64,000 bases of DNA from Burkholderia sp. 9120 (GTDB lineage: Bacteria; Pseudomonadota; Gammaproteobacteria; Burkholderiales; Burkholderiaceae). The notes under the pieces were generated by a model. It was given only the letters and a program-made list of their open reading frames with translations. It did not search any database and was not told the origin of the DNA. A program made the translations under genes and the position numbers. Positions within the stretch are counted from its first letter, which is position 1. Each line of letters starts with the position of its first letter. Below are positions 1 to 8,652 of the stretch, piece by piece. Where the stretch lies: positions 5,890,001-5,954,000 of the forward strand of contig NZ_JQNA01000002.1 of assembly GCF_000745015.1 (NCBI RefSeq), in the 5' to 3' direction.

Positions 1-466
1 GGAAGTTACCGCGGGCACGTTCGCTGGCACGACTCAGATTGCCGTCGTCCTGCCAGAATTCGACCTCTCGCTGATGAGCAACCAACTCCGCATTCGGAAA
101 AGTAATGTGTCCGGCTGTGTCGACCAGTCCTCCAACATGATCCGGATGGGCGTGTGTCAGCAGGATGGTGTCGATCTCGGATGGCTCGACACCAGCAAGC
201 TGCAAATTAGTTATCAGGCGACCACCCCATTGCTTGATGCCTCCAGCCCCACCATCGATGAGAATGGTGCGGCCCGCCCCGCGTACCAGGTAGCAGTTGA
301 TATGCACAGCAGACGGCTCCTTCTGCCCTGCATCGCTTTGCATTCTGGAGGCCTCGGACGAGTCGATGTTCGAGAGAATGTCCAGGCTGGCGGTGAGGTA
401 GCCGTCGCTGATGGCGGTGATCGTGAAATCCCCGACTCGCTGACTTGGAAAGTTAAGGGTAGACAC
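1..466 (-). CDS. MBL-fold metallo-hydrolase (3' end outside window)
   Basis: This gene is cut by the window edge; 155 residues are visible. Residues 105-110 read HAHPDH, followed by VGGL. This is the HxHxDH zinc-binding signature of the metallo-beta-lactamase fold, which includes lactonases, glyoxalase II and arylsulfatase-like hydrolases. The preceding LIDGGAGG segment fits the beta-strand before the metal site. I place the start at a GTG because GGAG lies seven bases upstream. It is the third gene of a minus-strand set after the unknown protein and the tautomerase-like protein, with a 20-base gap, so it is probably co-transcribed and controlled by the divergent LysR gene. The substrate cannot be told; a lactone or ester is an inference from the family. 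Confidence 0.85.
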   Translation of the reverse strand, partial: MSTLNFPSQRVGDFTITAISDGYLTASLDILSNIDSSEASRMQSDAGQKEPSAVHINCYLVRGAGRTILIDGGAGGIKQWGGRLITNLQLAGVEPSEIDTILLTHAHPDHVGGLVDTAGHITFPNAELVAHQREVEFWQDDGNLSRASERARGNF

Positions 467-486
467 AGTGCTTCTCCAGAGACTTT

Positions 487-813
487 CTAATTTCGTGCGT
501 GAATGTTCGAGGCGGCATAACCAAAACAACGGATGCGTGCAGTGAAACCCGTGCTGCGCAAGATGATGTCGTCCAAGGCTTCCATGAACCTGTTCATGAC
601 TGCGGGCGTACGAAACGTCTCAAGGCGGTATTGGACCTCCGCGAAGGCGGCATATCCGTGTCCCTGCCGAACGTCCACGTAGATGACATGAACGTTGTTG
701 AGGTCCGCTTCGAGAACACTCGTACAGAGTTCGGTGCAGTCGCGGGAAAGCTTTGAAAGCCTCTCATCAGACGGCATTTGCCCCTTGGGCATATAGAAGG
801 TGACATTGGGCAT
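487..813 (-). CDS. Tautomerase-superfamily-like small protein
   Basis: A 108-residue protein starting M-P-N-V-T-F-Y. In the tautomerase superfamily (4-oxalocrotonate tautomerase, cis-CaaD, MIF) the initiator Met is removed and Pro1 is the catalytic base, and the beta-strand after it looks like this one. Length fits the one-and-a-half to two-domain members. A second strand, NVHVIYVDV, lies mid-protein. It starts 8 bases after the end of the upstream unknown gene, so the two are surely one transcript. With the MBL hydrolase next in line, the set may open and isomerise a ring or lactone product; that is inference. It could also be a stress-responsive dimeric barrel protein. Confidence 0.6.
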   Translation of the reverse strand: MPNVTFYMPKGQMPSDERLSKLSRDCTELCTSVLEADLNNVHVIYVDVRQGHGYAAFAEVQYRLETFRTPAVMNRFMEALDDIILRSTGFTARIRCFGYAASNIHARN

Positions 814-820
814 CGCGGAT

Positions 821-1366
821 CTATCTTTCCTGTTCTGTCGAAACAGGGCGGGAGCTTGTCAGTTGTTCCGTCATCGGCGAATAGAGGTGGACGCGTTCAG
901 ACAGATTCTCGGCAGGCGGAGCGTTTCGCCCAGGCAGTCTTGCGAGCCAGCGGTGTTCCGGAGACTTCTCCAACGCAACGGCTCGTATGGCCAACGGTGT
1001 GAGACCCATGTGGATCAGCGGTTCCGGGCCGCTTGCACACAGCACGAGGAGTTCATCTGCATTTACCGCCGGCGCAAGGCTGATACCGCTATAGAGATTT
1101 CGGTGCCAGTCGGTGATGTGTTGCTGCCACCTTGCAAAATTGCCGCCGCCTTTCTGGCGATATTCCTCTCCCGCTAGAACATCGAGTCCGTCAATCGTGT
1201 GGATGGCCAGGTAGAGCGGGCAACCATCGCTTAACGACCTGAAGCGCTGCGACGTGTGAAAGCCACTCACTGAAATGAGGGCAGGCAGTTTTTCGAGGCT
1301 GTAGAAGTCGTTCCACTCGGCTTCGCTGGTGGGATCGGAGAAACTGCATTCCACGGTGTAGATCAT
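821..1366 (-). CDS. Unknown protein, dimeric alpha/beta-barrel-like
   Basis: A 181-residue protein that I do not assign to a named family with certainty. The first 100 residues (IYTVECSFSD, then EKLPALISVSGFHTSQRF, then YLAIHTIDG) have the strand-helix-strand pattern of small dimeric barrel proteins such as EthD or DUF4286-like enzymes. The C-terminal 60 residues hold a second, weaker repeat of that pattern. No signal peptide or membrane segment. It is the first gene of the minus-strand operon, divergent from the LysR gene at 1532, and the 165-base gap must hold both promoters. A role in aromatic or quinone turnover would fit EthD-like folds but is only inferred. Confidence 0.6.
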   Translation of the reverse strand: MIYTVECSFSDPTSEAEWNDFYSLEKLPALISVSGFHTSQRFRSLSDGCPLYLAIHTIDGLDVLAGEEYRQKGGGNFARWQQHITDWHRNLYSGISLAPAVNADELLVLCASGPEPLIHMGLTPLAIRAVALEKSPEHRWLARLPGRNAPPAENLSERVHLYSPMTEQLTSSRPVSTEQER

Positions 1367-1531
1367 CAGATTGTCCTTCGCGACGGATGAGCGTGTTGCA
1401 GCAAACGGTTCATGTTCATTGCAGTAACGTCATGCTAATCTGAGCTTTCCCCTGTATATAGCGATATAAAATCAGCCTTCAGTGACATTCACTCAAGCTG
1501 ACGTTAAATGCATTCCCACCGGCGAGATTCA

Positions 1532-2428
1532 ATGCGACGCAAGATCCCAAGCAATTCCGCGCTCCTGGCTTTTGAGGCCGCGGCTCGACACGGCAGCTTC
1601 GCCCGCGCGGCCGAGGAATTAGCGCTGACCGAGGGCGCCATTAGTCGTCAGATTGGTCGATTGGAAGTGTTTCTAGGTGTCGCTCTGTTCGAGCGTGTTG
1701 GAAATCGGGTTCGGCTCGCACCCAACGGCACGCGATACGCGGTGCAGGTTCGCGAGACTCTCGATCGGTTGGAACGGGACAGCCTTTATCTGATGGGGCA
1801 GTCCAGCGACGGCGCAAGTATTGATATCGCCGCCATTCCGACCTTTGCCACCCGCTGGCTTATCCCACGGCTGAAACGCTTTCAGAGTCAGCATCCGAAC
1901 ATTACCGTGCATATCGCGGAACGTATGGAACCGTTCATTCTTGCTGGTAGTGGTTTCGACGCAGCAATTCATTTTGAGCATCCGGCATGGGCGGGTATGC
2001 GATTGCATCCTCTGCTGGAAGAGGTGCTTGTACCCGTCTGTAGCCCGGCGCTTCTCGCCGATGCCGATGCGAATGTTTCGCTGGATGAACTGCCGCGCCT
2101 TCATAGAAGACAAAATCCGGACGCGTGGCAGCTTTACGCAGAAGAGGTCGGCATCGTGCTGACTAATTCAGCGGTTGGCGCACGTTACGATCTTCATTCC
2201 ATGCTCATAGAAGCGGCGCTAGCGGGTTTGGGTGTTGCGTTGGTGCCGCGTCTTTATATCGGGGCAGAGCTTGAACAAGGCCGTTTGGTCGCGCCTTGGC
2301 CGGAGAGCAAAACGATTGCCAAGAACTTTTGCCTCGTTCTTCCTGAAGCGATCGAATTGAGTGAAGAACCACTTCAGGTATTTGCGAAATGGATTCTTCA
2401 TGAAGCCGGGAGGCTTGGCGATTTGTAG
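1532..2428 (+). CDS. LysR-type regulator, GcvA-like
   Basis: The N-terminus RRKIPSNSALLAFEAAARHG, with SFARAAEELALTEGAISRQI after it, is the winged helix-turn-helix of the GcvA branch of LysR regulators. The remaining 200 residues form the effector-binding domain. I use the second ATG because related proteins start MRRKIPS; an in-frame ATG at 1508 would add eight residues of poor similarity. It is divergent from the operon at 1-1366 and most likely controls it. A small-molecule inducer is expected but unknown. Confidence 0.9.
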   Translation: MRRKIPSNSALLAFEAAARHGSFARAAEELALTEGAISRQIGRLEVFLGVALFERVGNRVRLAPNGTRYAVQVRETLDRLERDSLYLMGQSSDGASIDIAAIPTFATRWLIPRLKRFQSQHPNITVHIAERMEPFILAGSGFDAAIHFEHPAWAGMRLHPLLEEVLVPVCSPALLADADANVSLDELPRLHRRQNPDAWQLYAEEVGIVLTNSAVGARYDLHSMLIEAALAGLGVALVPRLYIGAELEQGRLVAPWPESKTIAKNFCLVLPEAIELSEEPLQVFAKWILHEAGRLGDL

Positions 2429-2441
2429 CGTCCCATAACGA

Positions 2442-2720
2442 TCAAGCAAGTGCCAGAAGCTTTCGAAACATCTCGTCTCCCTTTGGTGTGACGCTGACGA
2501 GACGAGACTTGGGCGAGCGGACGATCCAGCTTTGGCCAACGTAGAGTTTGAGCATATGCGTCCCCAGTGCGCCGCCCAGATGCGGGTGCCGTTGCGTGAG
2601 ATCGGCACATGGACGTGCGAACACGCGACGTTCACTTTGCGCCGAACCCAGATCGATGCCAAGCGCACGCAACTGCTGCACGCCGGACCGGGTGGCGACC
2701 AGTTCTGTGTCCTTCCGTCG
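2442..2720 (-). pseudogene. Remnant of an ArsR-family regulator (C-terminal half only)
   Basis: The frame reads RRVFARPCADLTQRHPHLGG, then ALGTHMLKLYVGQSWIV and SRLVSVTPKGDEMFRKLL. This is the conserved C-terminal half of the roughly 220-residue ArsR-type regulators common in Burkholderia, which end with a Cys-bearing RxCxDxTxRxPHLxG segment. The N-terminal DNA-binding helices are missing. Upstream the frame runs into a low-complexity, hydrophobic, GTG-rich stretch with no ArsR similarity. I read this as a decayed gene; a very short functional derivative is possible but less likely. Confidence 0.65.
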
Positions 2721-2949
2721 CAACCAACGCGCCTTCATCATCGAGGCAAGTACGCCCACCACCCGCACCGACACCACCAGAACCGCACCCATCCAGTGCA
2801 TCACTGCCCCCATTCATTCCTTCCGCCCACCCTCCCAGCCCAGCCAAACGTTTGCCTCCACCGCAATCACGCCAACAAAACACCAACCTCACCCGGCCCG
2901 ATGCTTGCTTTTATGTAACTACAAAACAGCAACCACCGGGACCACCACC
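2721..2949. other. Gene-free, CA/CC-rich spacer
   Basis: Between the ArsR remnant and the MCP-like gene there is an AC/CCA-rich stretch with many short CCACC repeats. Open frames here code only low-complexity Pro/Thr/His peptides. I see no promoter that stands out and no known RNA. Confidence 0.5.
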
Positions 2950-3990
2950 ATGTCGAACCCGCTCGAAATCGTCGAACTGACTCACCACGTCAAAAAGCTC
3001 GCCACGGGAAAGATCTCCGACATCAACGACATCAACCGCGAGACCACCTTCCTCGCCCTCAACGCCCTAATCGAAGCCGCCCGCGCCGGCAACGCCGGCC
3101 GAGGCTTCGCGGTCGTCGCGAACCAGGTCAAACACGTATCCGCGCGCATCGGTGAAATCACAACGGTACTCAACAGAGAACTTGCGGGATCCTTGACCAA
3201 GCTGACCGATCTCGGCGACAGCATGATCGAGCGTCTACGCTCACACGAAGGCCAACGCTGCGCCGACCTTGCACTGAATATGATCGACGTGATCGATCGC
3301 AACCTGTACGAACGCTCTTGCGACGTCCGTTGGTGGGCCACTGACTCGGCAGTGGTCGACTGCCTCGCTACCGCCACCCCGGAAACACGCGCCCACGCAT
3401 CGCACCGCTTGTCGGTCATTCTCGACAGCTACACGGTCTACCGCGACCTATGGATCATCGACGCCGAAGGCAACGTCGTCGCCAATGGTCGGCCGGACAC
3501 CTACGCAGTCCACGGCCGCAACGTCGCCGACGCAAGCTGGTTCCGAAGCGCGCTAAAAACCCCATCGGGAGCAGACTTCGTTGCTGGGGACATCGAGTCC
3601 TTGCCGCTGCTGAAACACGCTCAAGTTGCCACCTACGCCACCGCGATACGCGAGAACGGCGCAGTCGACGGCAAGCCGCTCGGCGCGCTGGTGGTCTTTT
3701 TCGATTGGGCGCCGCAAGCATCGGCGGTTGTCAAAGGCGTGCGTCTGACCGAAGAAGAATGGCGACGCACGCGCTGCATGATCGTCAACGCGTCGCATCG
3801 CGTGATCGCCAGTTCGGATGACACAGGCGTGCTCGACGAGCAGTTCCGCCTGAATACAGACGGGCGGTCGGCCGGCTTCTATCAGCTATCCGACGGACGC
3901 ACGGTTTCGTTCGCCGCGACGCCCGGCTACGAGAGCTATCGCGGCCTCGGATGGTATGGCGTCATCGTCCAGTCGCCGGCAACGGTATAA
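2950..3990 (+). CDS. Soluble MCP-tip / Cache-domain protein
   Basis: A protein of 346 residues. Residues 25-60 (INRETTFLALNALIEAARAG, then NAGRGFAVVANQVKHVS) match the hairpin tip of methyl-accepting chemotaxis proteins that contacts CheA and CheW. The C-terminal 220 residues look like a Cache sensor: DLWIIDAEGNVVANGR, then GRNVADASWFRSAL, and FAATPGYESYRGLGWYGVI at the end. I see no transmembrane helix and no signal peptide. The order is reversed relative to normal chemoreceptors, where the sensor precedes the signalling helices. The long helical arms and methylation sites are cut short. It may be a cytoplasmic receptor or modulator of chemosensory arrays. The ATG start is preceded only by a weak GGGA, so the exact start is uncertain; the frame is open further upstream. 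Confidence 0.75.
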   Translation: MSNPLEIVELTHHVKKLATGKISDINDINRETTFLALNALIEAARAGNAGRGFAVVANQVKHVSARIGEITTVLNRELAGSLTKLTDLGDSMIERLRSHEGQRCADLALNMIDVIDRNLYERSCDVRWWATDSAVVDCLATATPETRAHASHRLSVILDSYTVYRDLWIIDAEGNVVANGRPDTYAVHGRNVADASWFRSALKTPSGADFVAGDIESLPLLKHAQVATYATAIRENGAVDGKPLGALVVFFDWAPQASAVVKGVRLTEEEWRRTRCMIVNASHRVIASSDDTGVLDEQFRLNTDGRSAGFYQLSDGRTVSFAATPGYESYRGLGWYGVIVQSPATV

Positions 3991-4047
3991 GCCCAATCAA
4001 CCACCCGCGGCCCGATCACACCCCCCATCAAGCCGCGGCACACACAC

Positions 4048-5070
4048 TTATTGCAACCGTGCCTTCAACTCATTCGCGAGTTGACGAGTAGCGGCCTTCG
4101 TCGGCGCATCATTCGCCAGCACATTCAGCAAACCAAAATCATGGATCGTGCCGTCATACCGCACGGTCGTCGCTTCATCACCGGCCGCATCGAGTTTGCG
4201 GCCGTAAGCCTCGCCCTCATCACGCAAGACATCATTCTGCGCAACCTGAATCAACGCGGGCGGCAGTCCCTTCAACTGATCCACCGACGCGCGCAACGGC
4301 GAAGCATAGATCTCGTTGCGCTGATTCTGATCCTTCGTGTACGCGTCCCAGAACCACTTCATCATCGGACGCGTCAGGAAGTGCCCTTCCGGAAAAGCGT
4401 TATACGACCCATCGTTGAAGTTGTTATCCGTGACGGGCCACATCAATCCCTGGAAACGAATGTCCGGACCGTGCTTGTCCTTCGCCATCAAGCTGACCAC
4501 CGCCGCCATGTTGCCGCCCACGCTGTTACCGACCACAGCGAGCCGATTACCGTCCACACCGATTTCACTGCCATGCGCCGCCACCCACTTCGTAGCAGCA
4601 TAGGCCTGGTTGATTGCGACCGGATAGCGCGCCTCGGGCGAAGGCGTGTAGTTCACGAAGACTGCCACCGCGCCCGACTGCACCACGAGATCACGCACCA
4701 GTCGCTCGTGCGTCGGGAAGTCACCGAGAATCCAGCCGCCGCCGTGGAAAAACATGAAGACCGGCAGCGTGCCCGTCGCGCCCTGCGGCTTGACGATGGT
4801 AATGGGCACGCTGATGCCGTCCTGTTCGATCGTCTTGTTGGACACGTCGATACCGGAGAGGTCGACTTTCACGCCGCTCTGCGCGCCGACCAGTACCTCG
4901 CGGGCCTTCGCCGGCGAGAGCGTGTTGATTGCCGGCCCTTTTCCGCTGTTGAGCGCGGCGAGGAACTGGCTCGTGACGGCGTCGGGCGTTGCCGGGCTCG
5001 TCGTAGCGGCGAAACTCGTGTTGGCGGCGAGAACGGCGGCGGCAAGAATGAGGGGCTTGAAGGTCTTCAT
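4048..5070 (-). CDS. Exported alpha/beta-hydrolase (acetyl-esterase / HSL family)
   Basis: 340 residues with a Sec signal peptide (KTFKPLILAAAVLAANTSFA) and probable cleavage after AFA-type residues near 21, so it acts in the periplasm or outside the cell. Oxyanion-hole motif HGGGW at 109-113, nucleophile motif GNSVGG with Ser183 (family norm GDSAGG), and a C-terminal IHDF for the catalytic His place it in the hormone-sensitive-lipase branch of carboxylesterases. It follows ohr in the same direction with a 60-base gap, so it may share the TetR-controlled transcript. Natural substrate unknown, probably short-chain esters. Confidence 0.88.
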   Translation of the reverse strand: MKTFKPLILAAAVLAANTSFAATTSPATPDAVTSQFLAALNSGKGPAINTLSPAKAREVLVGAQSGVKVDLSGIDVSNKTIEQDGISVPITIVKPQGATGTLPVFMFFHGGGWILGDFPTHERLVRDLVVQSGAVAVFVNYTPSPEARYPVAINQAYAATKWVAAHGSEIGVDGNRLAVVGNSVGGNMAAVVSLMAKDKHGPDIRFQGLMWPVTDNNFNDGSYNAFPEGHFLTRPMMKWFWDAYTKDQNQRNEIYASPLRASVDQLKGLPPALIQVAQNDVLRDEGEAYGRKLDAAGDEATTVRYDGTIHDFGLLNVLANDAPTKAATRQLANELKARLQ

Positions 5071-5130
5071 GGTTCGCTACTTCCAGTTGATTAGTTGAGT
5101 TCGTTTAAAGGTAAGACGGGATTCGGCCGC

Positions 5131-5556
5131 TCAAACAAGCGTGAGCGTGACGTCGATATTTCCGCGGGTGGCGTTCGAATACGGGCAGACCACGTGGGCC
5201 TTGTCGACGAGCGTCTGAGCCGCTTCGCGCTCCATGCCCGGCAGCGAAATCTTCAGTTCGACTTCGATACCGAAGCCGTTCGGAATCGCACCGATGCCGA
5301 CGCTGCCGTCAATCGCGACATCCTTCGGAAGGGCGATCTTGTCACGCGCCGCGACGAACTTCATTGCACCGAGAAAACACGCGCTGTAACCCGCGGCGAA
5401 CAACTGCTCGGGATTTGCGCCCTCGCCGCCGGCACCGCCCAGTTCACGAGGCGTGACGAGCTTGAAGTCGAGCTTGCCTTCGGGGACGACCGCACGGCCG
5501 TCACGGCCTCCGGTGGCGTGAGCGTGAGCGCGGTAGAGAACGGTTTCAATCGACAT
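5131..5556 (-). CDS. ohr: Organic hydroperoxide resistance protein Ohr
   Basis: 141 residues with both catalytic cysteines of the Ohr/OsmC family: C60 in [17 protein letters not shown] and C124 in [11 protein letters not shown]. Ohr is a cytoplasmic dithiol peroxidase that reduces organic and lipid hydroperoxides using lipoylated proteins as electron donors. The start is fixed by AGGAG seven bases before ATG; an upstream in-frame TTG adds ten unlikely residues. Ohr is usually under the MarR-type sensor OhrR. Here the upstream gene is a TetR regulator, and matching palindromes lie in the ohr leader (see 5585 and 5651), so control is probably by that repressor. Confidence 0.96.
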   Translation of the reverse strand: MSIETVLYRAHAHATGGRDGRAVVPEGKLDFKLVTPRELGGAGGEGANPEQLFAAGYSACFLGAMKFVAARDKIALPKDVAIDGSVGIGAIPNGFGIEVELKISLPGMEREAAQTLVDKAHVVCPYSNATRGNIDVTLTLV

Positions 5557-5584
5557 GATGAGACTCCTAAAAGTTTGATTTATC

Positions 5585-5600
5585 AATCTACTACTAGATA
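5585..5600. promoter_or_regulatory. Imperfect TetR operator upstream of ohr
   Basis: AATCTAC-TA-CTAGATA matches the operator TATCTAC-N2-GTAGATA at 12 of 14 arm positions. It lies 29 bases upstream of the ohr ATG, where a bound repressor would block initiation. Confidence 0.6.
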
Positions 5601-5650
5601 GATTTGCACTAACACAAAAACTTGAAATCCATTGCTTCCCCTACATCACT

Positions 5651-5666
5651 TATCTACATGTAGATA
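5651..5666. promoter_or_regulatory. Perfect TetR operator between tetR and ohr
   Basis: TATCTAC-AT-GTAGATA is a perfect 16-base palindrome. The same arms recur in the promoter of the TetR gene (6294-6309), which ties both sites to that repressor. Confidence 0.75.
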
Positions 5667-5715
5667 GACAAGCGGGCCAGATAAAGAGGTGGCTCGCCAC
5701 CTCCTTTCATTGCAA

Positions 5716-6282
5716 TTACCCGACAACCTTGACCGTGGTCTCGACGTCTTCAAGCCGGGCCTTGGTCTTGAACAACCGGCTCGCCAACACGCTGCCCTGA
5801 TAGGCGGCAAAAAGCGCCCGTGCGGCGTTCTCAGGCTTACCGTTGATCGCCAGCGTTCCTTCTTCAACGCCTTGCACCAGCACTTTGGTGAGCCAGCGCT
5901 CGTTAGCCTTGAAAAAGGCCTGCACTGCCTGTCTGATGTCGTCCGGCAGCGACTCGATGTCAGCTGCGAGCATGCCGCACAGGCAGATCTGATCGCCGTC
6001 GCCCAAGGTCTTGCCGAACAGCTTGGTGTACTTGCTGAGCTTGGCGTCCGCGGGCAATGTGTCGCCAATCGCGTTCATTGAACTCAGCACTTCGTCACTG
6101 TACGAACTGACCGCTTCCAATACCAGATCGTCTTTCGACGGAAAGTAGTAGTGGATGCTCGCCGTCTTGATTCCAACCAGGTTGGACAAGTCACGGTAGC
6201 TGAAACCGTTGTAGCCGCGCAGCATGATGAGCGTGACTGCGTGGTCCAGAATCTGCGAGCGTACGGGCGATGGCGTGTTCAT
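5716..6282 (-). CDS. TetR-family repressor, likely controls itself and ohr
   Basis: 188 residues. The N-terminus (RSQILDHAVTLIMLRGYNGF, then SYRDLSNLVGIKTASIHYYF, then PSKDDL) is a classical TetR helix-turn-helix. The rest is the all-helical ligand-binding and dimer domain with Cys residues in a CLCGML segment, which could be redox-sensitive (inference). The start MNTPSPVR is chosen because a TTG/ATG further upstream would lie within the operator. The operator arms TATCTAC/GTAGATA occur in its own promoter and twice before ohr, so it should be an autorepressor that also represses ohr and perhaps the esterase. Confidence 0.9.
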   Translation of the reverse strand: MNTPSPVRSQILDHAVTLIMLRGYNGFSYRDLSNLVGIKTASIHYYFPSKDDLVLEAVSSYSDEVLSSMNAIGDTLPADAKLSKYTKLFGKTLGDGDQICLCGMLAADIESLPDDIRQAVQAFFKANERWLTKVLVQGVEEGTLAINGKPENAARALFAAYQGSVLASRLFKTKARLEDVETTVKVVG

Positions 6283-6293
6283 GGACTGCACTT

Positions 6294-6309
6294 TATCTAC
6301 CTGTAGATA
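6294..6309. promoter_or_regulatory. TetR operator in the tetR promoter
   Basis: TATCTAC-CT-GTAGATA has the same seven-base arms as the site at 5651-5666, with only the two central bases different. It sits 12 bases upstream of the tetR start codon, which fits autorepression. Confidence 0.75.
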
Positions 6310-6378
6310 GGTAGTCAAGCGTTTTTTTCGCCCGTGCGTGACACGGGCGCTCGTGGGTTCAAAACGGTCTGGGTCGAC

Positions 6379-8652
6379 CTATGCGCTGGCTTTCACCTTG
6401 ACCGTGGCGTGAGCGCCCACCTTGCTCAAATCAAACGGGGTGTCCCTCAACCGCTGTCCCGTCAACCTGAACACCGCATTCGCCACCGCCGGCGCAACCG
6501 AAGGACTCGACAACTCCCCCACCCCACCCGGCTTCGCCAGATCGCCTTGCACGATCTGAATATCGATCTCCGGCATATCCGTCATGCGCATCACGCGATA
6601 GGTATCGAAGTTCTTCTGCTCGACCTGCCCGTGACGAATATCGATGCGATCGCCCATCGCGTGTCCCACGCCCCACATCAGCCCGCCGTACAACTGTTCC
6701 TCGACGCCACCCGGCGACACTGCCAACCCGCAATCCGCGACGCAGGTGAGCTTGTCGATCACGACGCTATCTCCGTTACGCTTCACTCGCGCAACCACGG
6801 CCACATAGCTGCTGTATGCCTGATTCGTCGCCACACCGAGCGCCGTGCCAGGCGGCAACGGCTTACCCCAACCGGCTCGCGCGGCGGCCTCACGCAGAAC
6901 AGCTTGATGTCGCGGGTCTTTCATATGCGCGAGCCGAAAATCGACCGGATCGCGCTTGCCCGCATGTGCCGCCTCGTCCATGAACGACTCAACCGCGAAC
7001 ACGTTCGGGATATAACTCACCGCGCGATACCAGCCGGTCGGCACGCCGGTTTCATGACGCACCCAACCGATATCGACATGCGGCGCGTCATAAGCGAACT
7101 CATACTTGCTGATGGCTTCGGTAGTGCTGTAGTCCATCCGGTCAGGACGATCGAAGTAACCCGGCTCCCATTGTTCCGGCGAAGCCGGCATCACCGCACG
7201 CAATTGCAGCGTGCTCAGATTGCCGTGCATATCGAGCACGGCTTTCCCTCGGTGATAACTCGCCGAATGATAGTAAAGCGCGCGCATTTCATCTTCACGG
7301 CTGTTCATCAGCTTGACCGGTTTACCGACCTTCAGCGCGAGCCACGTCACTTCGAAGAGCCAGTACTTCGATTCGCGCGACCCGAAGCTTCCGCCCGACA
7401 CGAGCTCATGCAATACGACGCGATCCGCGGGAATAGCGCCGATCACCTCAGCCGCCTCCCGTACCGTCGAAGGCACTTGCAATCCGCCCCAGTACTCAAT
7501 GCCACCGTCTTTCGCCCACGCGGTAACGTTGATCGGTTCCAAAGGATTCTGCGCTTTATACGGCATCGAATACGCCGCCTCGATCACGCGCGCGCCATGC
7601 GGCCATGCGGTGCCCGCGTCGCCGTGCTGAATAGTCGGCACGACACGCGCGGCGGGATCGTCCAGCCATCTGGCCTGCTGCGCGGCGAGCGTGCTGCTGT
7701 CGAAAGTCTCAAGCGGACTGTCGTCCCACTCCGCCCGCAACGCGGCTTGCCCTTTATGCGCCGACCAGTAATCATCGGCTAACACTGCAACGCCCGCCTG
7801 ATTGCCGCCGAGAATATCCGGCCGCCCTGGAATCTGCACGATCTGCCGCACGCCGGGCACGGCCAGCGCATCTTTCGCATCCACGCTACGCACACGCGCG
7901 TTGATCACCGGCGCTCGCGTGACCACCGCCACGAGCAAACCCGGCAACAGCACGTCGATGCTGTACGGAAACGCGCCCATCGCCTTCTGCGCCGCGCCGC
8001 GTTTCTTCTGCAATTTGCCGATGTATTTGAACTGGGACGGATCTTTCAACGCGACGTCTTTCGGCGCCGGCAATTGCGCGGCGACGCTCGCCAGCGAACC
8101 ATAATTCGCGCGCTTGCCGCTCGCCGGATCGACCACGAAGCCGCTGTCCGTCGTCAACGACGACGGCGCCACATTCCACTGTTTCGCCGCCGACGCAATC
8201 AACATCGCCCGCGCGGTCGCGCCCGCACGTCGCAAGCGATCGTATTCGAGCGACACGCTGGTACTACCGCCCGTCGAAAACACTTTCCACAGCGGATGAA
8301 TGTATTCACCAAAAAACGGATTCTCTGGCGTGATCACATCGACACGAAACGGATCGACGTCCAGCTCTTCCGCTACCACCGCAGCCAATGCGGTGCGCGT
8401 GCCGGTGCCCGAGTCGTGCTTGTGGACCACCAGTTTGATCGTATCGTCGGGCAGCACGCGGACCCACGCATTCGGTTCGAATTCGCCGGGTAACGGCTGC
8501 GGATCGCCGCTTGCGTTCTCGCCTTTAGCCAGCGCTTCGGGCAACTGGAAACCAATCGCGAGGCCCGAGGCCAACAACGCCGAACTCTGCTTGATAAACC
8601 GACGTCGCGCTGCGCCGCGTGCGCTTGCCAGCGCATCTTTATCGTTGCGCAT
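6379..8652 (-). CDS. Molybdenum hydroxylase large subunit (IorB/aldehyde-oxidase-like)
   Basis: 757 residues. An N-terminal twin-arginine-type segment (RRRFIKQSSALLASGLAIGF, residues 16-35) sends the folded enzyme to the periplasm. The body is the molybdopterin-binding subunit of the xanthine-oxidase family, of the two-subunit type without an FAD subunit, like isoquinoline 1-oxidoreductase IorB or periplasmic aldehyde dehydrogenases. The segment GGVGELSSPSVAPAVANAVF near the C-terminus holds the catalytic Glu (GxGE). Its ATG follows the stop of the iron-sulfur subunit directly (TGAATG). Electrons probably go to a cytochrome not encoded here. Substrate unknown: an N-heterocycle or an aldehyde. 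Confidence 0.9.
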   Translation of the reverse strand: MRNDKDALASARGAARRRFIKQSSALLASGLAIGFQLPEALAKGENASGDPQPLPGEFEPNAWVRVLPDDTIKLVVHKHDSGTGTRTALAAVVAEELDVDPFRVDVITPENPFFGEYIHPLWKVFSTGGSTSVSLEYDRLRRAGATARAMLIASAAKQWNVAPSSLTTDSGFVVDPASGKRANYGSLASVAAQLPAPKDVALKDPSQFKYIGKLQKKRGAAQKAMGAFPYSIDVLLPGLLVAVVTRAPVINARVRSVDAKDALAVPGVRQIVQIPGRPDILGGNQAGVAVLADDYWSAHKGQAALRAEWDDSPLETFDSSTLAAQQARWLDDPAARVVPTIQHGDAGTAWPHGARVIEAAYSMPYKAQNPLEPINVTAWAKDGGIEYWGGLQVPSTVREAAEVIGAIPADRVVLHELVSGGSFGSRESKYWLFEVTWLALKVGKPVKLMNSREDEMRALYYHSASYHRGKAVLDMHGNLSTLQLRAVMPASPEQWEPGYFDRPDRMDYSTTEAISKYEFAYDAPHVDIGWVRHETGVPTGWYRAVSYIPNVFAVESFMDEAAHAGKRDPVDFRLAHMKDPRHQAVLREAAARAGWGKPLPPGTALGVATNQAYSSYVAVVARVKRNGDSVVIDKLTCVADCGLAVSPGGVEEQLYGGLMWGVGHAMGDRIDIRHGQVEQKNFDTYRVMRMTDMPEIDIQIVQGDLAKPGGVGELSSPSVAPAVANAVFRLTGQRLRDTPFDLSKVGAHATVKVKASA

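Noticed and set aside
4051..5094. 347-codon frame opposite the esterase
   Set aside because: Antisense to a gene with signal peptide and full catalytic motifs; translation is low-complexity Arg/His.
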